DNA from: PALSA-1004 sp046596405
Lineage (GTDB): Bacteria; Pseudomonadota; Gammaproteobacteria; Burkholderiales; SG8-41
Length of the DNA: 12,681 nt
Reading direction: 5' to 3'
Assembly (NCBI GenBank): GCA_046596405.1
Contig: JBKJMN010000274.1
Coordinates: 1 to 12,681 of the forward strand
Both the position numbers and the translations under genes were made by a program. This document shows positions 1 to 6,158 of this stretch, piece after piece; the first letter of the stretch is position 1, and every line of letters begins with the position of its first letter. The notes beneath the pieces were generated by a model that saw only the letters and a list, made by a program, of their open reading frames with translations, made no database searches and was not told the DNA's origin.

Positions 1-81
1 AGAACGTTCACCCTTCGAATCTCGGGGCGAACGGTAAACGAATTATTGAGTATTACGTAATAGATGACAATGGCGCCGCCC

Positions 82-204
82 GTCAAAACTTTCCCTCACC
101 CTCGGACCCTCTCCCGGAGGGCGAGGGAAGAAAAAGCCCTTCTCCCTCCGGGAGAAGGGTGGGGAGAGCAAAGCGAGGGGGCCGAAGGCGGGAAAGTTTT
201 TGTC
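82..204. repeat. MITE-like intergenic inverted-repeat element
   Basis: The outer ends are inverted copies: GTCAAAACTTTCCC at 82-95 matches the reverse complement of 190-204, with 11 perfect bases (AAAACTTTCCC) plus partial flanking match. Inside are two nested hairpins. One spans 107-127 (CCCTCTCCC against GGGCGAGGG, one mismatch). The other is a perfect 10-bp stem with a 3-nt loop at 137-159. CCCTC/GAGGG-rich palindromes of this look are common, highly repeated intergenic elements in Betaproteobacteria; that is general knowledge and I could not count copies here. No ORF inside is credible. I see no clear target-site duplication, so mobility is inferred only from the terminal inverted repeats. 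Confidence 0.55.
131..159 (-). terminator. Terminator-like hairpin on the minus strand
   Basis: Read on the minus strand, the perfect stem CCCTTCTCCC / GGGAGAAGGG (137-146 with 150-159, loop of 3) is followed directly by GCTTTTTC, the layout of an intrinsic terminator. It lies about 830 bp past the stop codon of the leftward substrate-binding-protein gene, so it could only be a distant stop for that transcript. It is also an internal part of the repeat element at 82-204, so the terminator function may be incidental. Confidence 0.35.
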
Positions 205-241
205 ATCAATAATGTAAAGCTCAATAGAAAAGGAGATTACG

Positions 242-364
242 ATGAATACTTCCGACGATCTGTTCGCAGCGGTTCACCGTGCCGGCGATGAGGACGCTCA
301 ACGGCGTGAAGATCGGGAATCCCGCCTGTTCGTTCTCGGTTTGGCTGTTTGCCTTGCGCCGTGA
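242..364 (+). CDS. Small ORF of 40 aa, unknown function
   Basis: ATG at 242 is preceded by AAAAGGAG (228-235) at ideal spacing, one of the best ribosome-binding sites in the window. The 40-residue product starts MNTSDDLFAAVHRAGDED, carries a charged middle (QRREDRESR) and ends in a short hydrophobic stretch LFVLGLAVCLAP. It has no recognisable domain. The TGA stop (362-364) lies inside the left arm of a perfect inverted repeat, so the ORF ends in a hairpin. It could be a real small protein, a leader peptide acting through that hairpin, or the 5' remnant of a longer gene. I have no homology to any known family; the ribosome-binding site is the main support. Confidence 0.45.
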   Translation: MNTSDDLFAAVHRAGDEDAQRREDRESRLFVLGLAVCLAP

Positions 365-399
365 GCCAAACAGGGCAACTGGCGAATCGGCTCACGGCG
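357..399. other. Perfect 11-bp hairpin overlapping the small-ORF stop
   Basis: CGCCGTGAGCC at 357-367 is exactly complementary to GGCTCACGGCG at 389-399, with a 21-nt loop. The left arm includes the TGA of the 40-aa ORF. No run of T follows on the plus strand, so it is not a classical intrinsic terminator. It could be a transcript 3'-end stabiliser, a translation-coupled attenuator, or a protein-binding inverted repeat. Confidence 0.5.
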
Positions 400-479
400 A
401 TGTTCAGGTAATCTGCCGGGCCGCGCGATGCCGCGCACATCAGCGCTCTCTCCATTAAGTTGTAGCCAAAAAGCGTATG

Positions 480-541
480 AATCGGGTGCGTTTACGCACT
501 TACTAGGCATTCATGAAAACCTAGAGTAATCCCCGTATCAA
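480..541 (+). promoter_or_regulatory. Palindromic operator and promoter module, copy A
   Basis: The perfect inverted repeat GTGCGTTTACGCAC (486-499; arms GTGCGT/ACGCAC, 2-nt spacer) lies in a 29-bp block (480-508) identical at 27 positions to 9038-9066 upstream of the GerE regulator. Downstream, CCTAGA (520-525) and CCGTAT (533-538) recur in the other copy at exactly the same distances, so the two modules align without gaps over about 62 bp. TAGAGT (522-527) is a possible -10, which would put the palindrome centre near -41.5, the usual place for a class II activator. The module leads into the gene starting at 608. The repeat is directly seen; promoter and binding roles are inferred. Confidence 0.65.
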
Positions 542-607
542 ACGTCTGGTCTACGCCAATTGAAACTCGGCAAAGCGGCCAGGTGAACAGTGATAAAAGG
601 GATTGTC

Positions 608-988
608 ATGGAAAACATGTTGAAGAGCCAATCTAGCCGTGTCGTCAACTGTTCGTTGTTCGCAACCGGGTTCGCCGTGCTGGTCGTGATGTTTGGCTTT
701 AGCGGCGCAAGCGACGGCGAAGGACGCAGTAGCAACGTGGCGACGCCTGTGACGCCAGTTGGGGTGCAATTGACACTTGACGACCATGAGGACGGCTTCG
801 ATCCGCTTCCCCAGGCGATTCAAGCGGCAACTGAACGTCGCGGGATTGCAGGCGATACGCGGTCGCAGCAGCATCGAAAACAGGTGTTCGACGAGCGGCA
901 TTACCGGTTGGAAAAGGGGGACAAGCGCAACAACCGTCCGACGGAGGTTGTGGACTTGCCCAAAGACTTGTCGATGGAGCTGCTTTAG
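608..988 (+). CDS. Small secreted or membrane-anchored protein, unknown
   Basis: This 126-aa protein is unrecognised. The N terminus has a basic segment (K6, R11), a hydrophobic stretch at about residues 14-33 (CSLFATGFAVLVVMFGF) and SGAS, which fits either a signal peptide or one membrane anchor. The rest is polar and charged, with no Cys after the signal region and no known motif. I chose ATG at 608 rather than the upstream GTG at 590: AAAGGG (596-601) is well spaced for it, and ATGGAAAACATGT resembles the start of the GerE gene at 9148 (ATGGGAAACATGT), which has the same upstream module. Its TAG (986-988) abuts the stop of the convergent substrate-binding-protein gene with no bases between. 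It is probably controlled through the palindrome at 486-499. Confidence 0.55.
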   Translation: MENMLKSQSSRVVNCSLFATGFAVLVVMFGFSGASDGEGRSSNVATPVTPVGVQLTLDDHEDGFDPLPQAIQAATERRGIAGDTRSQQHRKQVFDERHYRLEKGDKRNNRPTEVVDLPKDLSMELL

Positions 989-2554
989 TCAGTTGATTTG
1001 CCTGAACTCGTGCGCGAGTGTGCGCTCGTCGGTGCGGGGTGTGTAGGTAATACTTTTGCGCGTTCCCCACAGGTTGACCTGGTGGTACAGCGGAATTATT
1101 CCGAAATCGCCAACGCCAACTTCGGTTGCCTGTTGCAACAGCGTTTCGCGCTTCGCATCATCGACGGTGGCGAGCGCCTGATCGAGTAACGTATCCAGTT
1201 TCGGGTTTGAGTAGCGGCCGCGGTTTGCCGTGCCCATGCCCTTCTTGCTGTCGAAAGTCGCGAGCAGGGACTTCAGCGGCGACGACGCTTCCGCAGTGTC
1301 TGCCGCCCAGCCGACCAGCAAGAAGCTGAACTCGAGCTTACTGCCCCGCGTAAAGAAAACCGACGACGGAGCGGTTTCAACCCTGGTCAGGATGCCGATG
1401 CGCGTGAGCATCTGCGCGATCGCCTGACAGATCTGGTCGTCGTTGACGTAGCGGTTGTTGGGGCCGTGCAGCGTGAGCCCAAAGCCGTCGGGATAGCCTG
1501 CTTCCGCGAGCAGCTCTTTCGCGCCCTCGGGGTCATACTTTTCGGGCCTGAGAGCGGGCGCGTAGCCGAACATGCCCTCGGGCATCAACTGGCCAGTCGC
1601 AACTGCGGCACCTTCCATCACGCGCTCGACGAGCACCGGGCGATTAATGGCCTTCGAGATCGCACGCCGCACGCGCACGTCCTTGAGCGGGTTCCTGTCA
1701 AGCGGCTTGCCGGAGCGGTCCGTGACAAACGGCGACTTGTCGCGGTTGGAATCGAGGTGCAGGAACATCAAGCGATGCGAAACCGTGCGGGAGATGGTGA
1801 TGTCGGTGTGCTTGTTCAAGCGGGCGAGATCGGCGGTCGGCACGTTCTCAATCGCGTGCACGTCGCCGGCGAGTAGTGCCGCGACCCGTGACGGGTCGTT
1901 CGAGATCATTCGAAAAGTCACATTATGCCAAGGCGGCTTGACGCCCCAGTAGGCGTCAAAACGCACGAGTTCGATGCGATCGCCCCTCGCATAACGTACG
2001 AATCTGAAAGGCCCGGTGCCGATTGTCGCCTTGCCGTTATTGAAATCCTCGGTCGCAGCGTCCTTGGCGACCCTGCTGGAAACTATGAGTATGGCGCTCA
2101 TGTCGTTCGGCATCAGCGGATATGGCGTCGCCGTCTTCAGCCGCACGGTGTACGGATCAACGATGATCTTTTCGGTGATCTGCTTGCTGTAGACCGTGAA
2201 TGGCCCCGGGCTGTTCGGCACCAGCGCCACGCGGTCGAGCGAAAATACCACGTCGGCGGTGGTGAAGTCTGCGCCGTTGTGGAACTTGACGCCTTTGCGC
2301 AGCGTGAACTCCCACGTCAGATCGTCGATGTTGCGCCATGATTCGGCGAGCGCGGGCTTCAGACGCGAGCGCGCGTCTTTGGTCACCAGGGTCTCGAAAA
2401 TATGCTCGGCGACGTTACTGTTCGGCGTGAAATTGTGGTAATGCGGATCGATCGAGGTGACATCCGCGCCAAGAGCGATGCGCAAGTCGGCGCCGGCGGC
2501 GGAGGCAACGCAGAACAGCAGTGTAACAATGGCGGCAGCAGGTCGTAACAGCAT
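989..2554 (-). CDS. ABC transporter substrate-binding protein, peptide family (SBP_bac_5)
   Basis: A periplasmic solute-binding protein of 521 aa, the usual length for the DppA/OppA/nickel-type family 5. ATG at 2554 is chosen because AGGAGGG sits just upstream and the product then begins with a good signal peptide (residues 1-22, MLLRPAAAIVTLLFCVASAAGA), probably cut before DLRIALG; an in-frame start 13 codons upstream would spoil it. Family features include DLRIALGADVTSIDPHYHN, then LAESWRNIDDLTWEFTLRKGVKFHNG and DVVFSLDRV. Cys15 is preceded by Phe, so I see no lipobox. No permease or ATPase gene accompanies it, so it is an orphan component in this window. It lies 221 bp downstream of the cyclase gene on the same strand. 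The ligand is unknown: di- or oligopeptides, a nickel chelate or a siderophore-like compound are all possible. Confidence 0.92.
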   Translation of the reverse strand: MLLRPAAAIVTLLFCVASAAGADLRIALGADVTSIDPHYHNFTPNSNVAEHIFETLVTKDARSRLKPALAESWRNIDDLTWEFTLRKGVKFHNGADFTTADVVFSLDRVALVPNSPGPFTVYSKQITEKIIVDPYTVRLKTATPYPLMPNDMSAILIVSSRVAKDAATEDFNNGKATIGTGPFRFVRYARGDRIELVRFDAYWGVKPPWHNVTFRMISNDPSRVAALLAGDVHAIENVPTADLARLNKHTDITISRTVSHRLMFLHLDSNRDKSPFVTDRSGKPLDRNPLKDVRVRRAISKAINRPVLVERVMEGAAVATGQLMPEGMFGYAPALRPEKYDPEGAKELLAEAGYPDGFGLTLHGPNNRYVNDDQICQAIAQMLTRIGILTRVETAPSSVFFTRGSKLEFSFLLVGWAADTAEASSPLKSLLATFDSKKGMGTANRGRYSNPKLDTLLDQALATVDDAKRETLLQQATEVGVGDFGIIPLYHQVNLWGTRKSITYTPRTDERTLAHEFRQIN

Positions 2555-2676
2555 CGACTTCCCTCCTGAGTCAACTGCTTCAGGATACCGCAAATTCGCC
2601 GGGTTTGATTGCGCCGAAAGTGTGCCTGCTCTTTCTACGCGTTCAGCAAAAACTGCGATCTCGCGTCCGCAGCGGC

Positions 2677-2721
2677 GGTGCTGCCGGTGCTGCCGGTGCT
2701 GCCGGTACTGCCGATACTGTA
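2677..2721. repeat. Five 9-bp tandem repeats
   Basis: Three perfect GGTGCTGCC units (2677-2703) are followed by GGTACTGCC and GATACTGTA, giving five 9-bp units of decreasing identity. They lie in the 221-bp gap between the cyclase stop and the start of the substrate-binding-protein gene. The period is a multiple of three, but no supported ORF covers it. The rest of the gap shows no convincing terminator or promoter. Confidence 0.7.
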
Positions 2722-2775
2722 ACCGTATCCGCGCCAGGCACCAGCGTGATAGCGCACGGTGCGAGCAATTGCAGA

Positions 2776-5700
2776 TTACACACTCTTTGAAGGTAATTCA
2801 TTTTGCAAACACTGCATTGACACTTCCGCCTCACGCATGCAGAACGGCATCTCGAGGGTTCGGTATAGACTAAATGCTTTGTCGAGATGCTCCCGGGCCT
2901 GCTCGCCTTTTTTCGTGCGGCCGTGTACGTTACCAATGCCGAGATGGCTGTGGGCGAGCAGGGGCGACATTCCGAGCTCTGATGCGAGCGCTATGGCGCT
3001 CTGGTAATTTTCCTCGGCCGTCTCATGGTCGTTTGTACGTGAATGAATCTCTCCGAGCAGCCATTTCGTCCATGCGCCAGCCCCCCGCTGGTTGTAGTCT
3101 AAGGCGTTCTGTAGCGCTAGATGCGCGACGCTGATTGCCTGTTCCACCTGACCGGCGTGCAAATGCGCCTCACTCAAGTGCACGAGCCGCATGGCCTGAT
3201 CGACCATCAATTCCATGGCGGCGGCGTTGTCGATCGCCTCCTTGAGAATCGCGATCGCTTCGACTGCCCGATTGCTCAGCGTGTAGGCTCGACCCAGGTA
3301 ACCTGCGACCATGGTCCGCGCCATGCGAAGATCTCCCCGATCGGACAACTGATAGGCGCGTTGGAGGGCCGGGATCGCCGTGGCGAAATCGCCTTTGCGC
3401 AGGTGTACTATGCCCAGTGCCATGTAGGCGTAGATCCGGCTGACGAGATGGTCGGCCGCTTCCGCAATGTGGACCCCTTCTTCGCCGCATATGATGGCGG
3501 GTCCGAATTCGCCGCGCTCCGCAAGCGACCACGCAAGCCATGTGCGAGCCGATACCGATGGCAGGTTGGCCATTCCCAAGAAATTAGCGCAATCGTCGTC
3601 CGTCGCTTTAACGACCCAGTTCAGCAACTTGATCGCGTGCGCGTAATCGCCCCGCGCATGCCGCGCCCTGCCTGCGAACAGGTTTGCCAGTACCTGGGCC
3701 GGCGTCTCGCCAATCGGCTGCGCCGTAGCCAATGCCTCGTCAGCGGCGTCGATGGCGCGATCCTGTTGACCGATCGACCAGTAGTAGAGAGCCTTGAACG
3801 TAAATACGCGTGCCAGCCGCGCCTGATCATTCAGCGACTTGGCAATCGCTTCCGCTTCGCCGAGCAACTCGAAGCTGCGCTGAAATTTGCCGAGCGGAGA
3901 GAGTGAGGTGCGCAAGCTGAAGCGCAGATCGAATGCCTGCGTCATGACGGCGCCGCTTTGTGGCAGATGCTCGATCGCTATCAGCGCCTCCGCAAACTTC
4001 GCTGCGGCTTCGCGATGGGCGGATTTCGCCGCAGCCTTTGCTCCAGCTTGATAACAATATGACACGGCCTTGTCCCAGACCTCGCCGCGAAGAGCATGAT
4101 GCGAAAGCAGCTCGATATGCTCCGCCAGCCGGTTTTGATAGAGACTTTCGGTTGCTTCCATAATCCGCGCATGCAATGTGCGCCGGCGTTCGTGCAAGAG
4201 ACCCTCGTACGCGACCTCGTGGGTCAACGCGTGCTTGAACGCGTACTCGGGCTCGGGAAATAATCCCGTCTCATGGAGAAACTCGGTGGATTGCAGATGC
4301 GTCAGCCCCTGCCGCAGCGCCTCGTCAGGCAGTTCGGCAATCGCCTGCAGCAGTGGAATCGGCACGCTTGTGCCAATAACGGCTGCGGCCTGTAGCAGCC
4401 GCTTATCCTCACGCGACAGGCGGTCGATGCGCGCGGCGATGACAGGCTGTACGGTCGACGGCACCTGAATTGCAGTGACCGACCCGGTTGGGTGATAGGC
4501 GCCACGCACGCCGACGAGCGCCCCCAGCTCCACGAACGCTCGAACACTCTCCTCGAGAAAGAACGGGTTGCCCCCGGTTCGCTCCGCTAGCAGTCGTTTC
4601 AGCGGCCGCAGCGCAGGGTCATCTCCGAGCAGGGCACCGAGAAGACTTTCGGCGGTAACCGGCCCGAGCGGATCGATGCGCAGCCGCGTGCAATACGGCT
4701 TGAGTGTCCATTCGTTTTCATAATCGGGGCGATAACTCACGAGCAGCAGGATACGGGCAAGCGGCAGGCTCTCAACAAGGCTGTTGAGAACTGCCTGTGT
4801 TTCGGAATCAATCCACTGCAGGTCCTCAAACACGACCAGCAGCGGCTGAACCTGGCTTTCCCGCAGCAGCAACTGTTGCACGGCGTTCAGGGTACGTTGC
4901 CGCCGTTCTTGCGGGTCGAGCTTTTCCCACTCTGCATCGCCGAACGGCGTGATGAGCAAAGCCAGTACCGCGGTGATGCAGGAGTCCAGCGACTGATCCA
5001 GGGCGAGCAGCTTGCCGGTCACCTTTTCCCGGATGACGCGGTGATCGTCAGGTTGCTGGATCTTGAAATAGGCCTTGAGCAGGTCGATCACCGGCAGGTA
5101 TGCAGTGCCCTTGCCATGCGAGACCGCTCCGCATTCGATGATGAGCCAAGGCTCGTGTAAACGGGGACGCGCGAATTCGTAAAACAGGCGCGACTTGCCT
5201 ACTCCTGGTTCGCCGACGACGACAACAATTTGACCGCGGCCGGCTGCGGCCCGCTGCCATGCGTTGCGCAGCTGGTCGAGCTCGGCGCTGCGTCCCACAA
5301 AGCGTGTCAGGCCCCGGCTCGCTGTCGCTTGCAGTCGCGTGCGCACCGCCTGTACGCCGGTGAGTTCATAGGCTTCGACGGCCTCGTTCAGCCCTTTAAC
5401 GTGTATTTTGCCGAGCGCATTAACATGCACATACCCCTCGGCCAGGCGCAGCGTCGAGCTGGTGACGAGGATCGATCCCGGCATCGCGGCTTGCTCCATG
5501 CGCGCTGCTAGATGAGTGCTTTGGCCAACCGCCGTGTAGTCCATGCGCTGATCGTTGCCGATCGCGCAGACGACGGCCTCGCCGGAATTTAATCCCACCC
5601 TGATCTGGATCGGCATGCCGAGCGTGCGCTGAATCTCTCGTGCATAGCGCTTCACCGCCCCCTGCATTCTCAGTGCGGCGTAGCAGGCGCGAATGGCGTG

Positions 5701-6153
5701 GTCCTCGTACGCAAGAGGTGCTCCGAAGAGCGCCATGATGCCGTCGCCCCTCACCTGGCTGATCGTGCCCTCATAACGATGGACGGATTCCATCATGCGT
5801 TCGAGAACAGGGTCGAGGAGCTTGCGTGCTTCCTCCGGGTCGCGGTCCGCGATTAACTCCATCGAACTCTTAAGATCGGCAAACAGCACCGTGATTTGTT
5901 TACGCTCGCCTTCGAGGGCGCTCTTCGAGGTGAAGACCGTCTCGGTCAGGTTCTTGGGAACAGAGAGTCCCGGGAGGACGAACTGCGCGTCCGAGGAGCC
6001 TTGCGCCAGCGACCCGCCGCACGCGCGGCAAAACGCGCTGGTAGGGACGTTGCCTGTGCCGCAGGCAGGGCAATGGATTTCGAGCCGCGTACCGCATTCC
6101 GCGCAGAACTTCGCGCCCAGCGGGGTTTCGTGCTGACAGTGGTCGCACCGCAT
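2776..6153 (-). CDS. Zinc-ribbon / class III cyclase / AAA-ATPase / TPR protein
   Basis: A 1125-aa signalling protein, probably cytoplasmic. Residues 1-49 hold two zinc ribbons (C3-C6, C17-C20; C28-C31, C42-C45). A class III nucleotide cyclase domain follows at about 82-266: metal-binding Asp93 (FADLKSS) and Asp137 (GDGIMALFG), then VGQSTHLAARM, where His214 replaces the usual transition-state Asn but Arg218 is kept. An AAA/STAND-like ATPase starts at about 283, with Walker A GEPGVGKS (314-321), Walker B LLVVFEDLQWID (438-449) and GNPFFLEE (529-536). From about 690 to the end it is helical, TPR-like. ATG at 6153 is chosen because it begins directly at the zinc ribbon, and it is only 5 bp after the upstream ligase stop, suggesting translational coupling. 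The family usually couples ATPase/TPR sensing to cyclase output. Whether this cyclase is active, and with ATP or GTP, cannot be told here. Confidence 0.92.
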   Translation of the reverse strand: MRCDHCQHETPLGAKFCAECGTRLEIHCPACGTGNVPTSAFCRACGGSLAQGSSDAQFVLPGLSVPKNLTETVFTSKSALEGERKQITVLFADLKSSMELIADRDPEEARKLLDPVLERMMESVHRYEGTISQVRGDGIMALFGAPLAYEDHAIRACYAALRMQGAVKRYAREIQRTLGMPIQIRVGLNSGEAVVCAIGNDQRMDYTAVGQSTHLAARMEQAAMPGSILVTSSTLRLAEGYVHVNALGKIHVKGLNEAVEAYELTGVQAVRTRLQATASRGLTRFVGRSAELDQLRNAWQRAAAGRGQIVVVVGEPGVGKSRLFYEFARPRLHEPWLIIECGAVSHGKGTAYLPVIDLLKAYFKIQQPDDHRVIREKVTGKLLALDQSLDSCITAVLALLITPFGDAEWEKLDPQERRQRTLNAVQQLLLRESQVQPLLVVFEDLQWIDSETQAVLNSLVESLPLARILLLVSYRPDYENEWTLKPYCTRLRIDPLGPVTAESLLGALLGDDPALRPLKRLLAERTGGNPFFLEESVRAFVELGALVGVRGAYHPTGSVTAIQVPSTVQPVIAARIDRLSREDKRLLQAAAVIGTSVPIPLLQAIAELPDEALRQGLTHLQSTEFLHETGLFPEPEYAFKHALTHEVAYEGLLHERRRTLHARIMEATESLYQNRLAEHIELLSHHALRGEVWDKAVSYCYQAGAKAAAKSAHREAAAKFAEALIAIEHLPQSGAVMTQAFDLRFSLRTSLSPLGKFQRSFELLGEAEAIAKSLNDQARLARVFTFKALYYWSIGQQDRAIDAADEALATAQPIGETPAQVLANLFAGRARHARGDYAHAIKLLNWVVKATDDDCANFLGMANLPSVSARTWLAWSLAERGEFGPAIICGEEGVHIAEAADHLVSRIYAYMALGIVHLRKGDFATAIPALQRAYQLSDRGDLRMARTMVAGYLGRAYTLSNRAVEAIAILKEAIDNAAAMELMVDQAMRLVHLSEAHLHAGQVEQAISVAHLALQNALDYNQRGAGAWTKWLLGEIHSRTNDHETAEENYQSAIALASELGMSPLLAHSHLGIGNVHGRTKKGEQAREHLDKAFSLYRTLEMPFCMREAEVSMQCLQNELPSKSV

Positions 6154-6158
6154 TTTGC

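Noticed and set aside
9..30. TTCGAATCTCG resembling a tRNA T-arm or attachment-site remnant
   Set aside because: No complementary T stem, acceptor stem or CCA is present; the match is too short.
551..901. 116-aa minus-strand ORF opposite the 608-988 gene
   Set aside because: No ribosome-binding site or recognisable domain; the plus-strand gene has a good start context and a hydrophobic N terminus.
1466..1876. 136-aa plus-strand ORF opposite the substrate-binding-protein gene
   Set aside because: Shadow of a clear SBP_bac_5 gene; no start signal and no recognisable fold.
2643..2936. Minus-strand 97-aa ORF with a PAAPAAPAAP run
   Set aside because: It is out of frame with the cyclase C terminus that it overlaps, and the repeat-encoded run only reflects the 9-bp tandem repeats.
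3121..3906. 261-aa plus-strand ORF inside the cyclase gene
   Set aside because: Antisense to a well-supported TPR region; its sequence has no domain and it is a frame shadow of a GC-rich gene.
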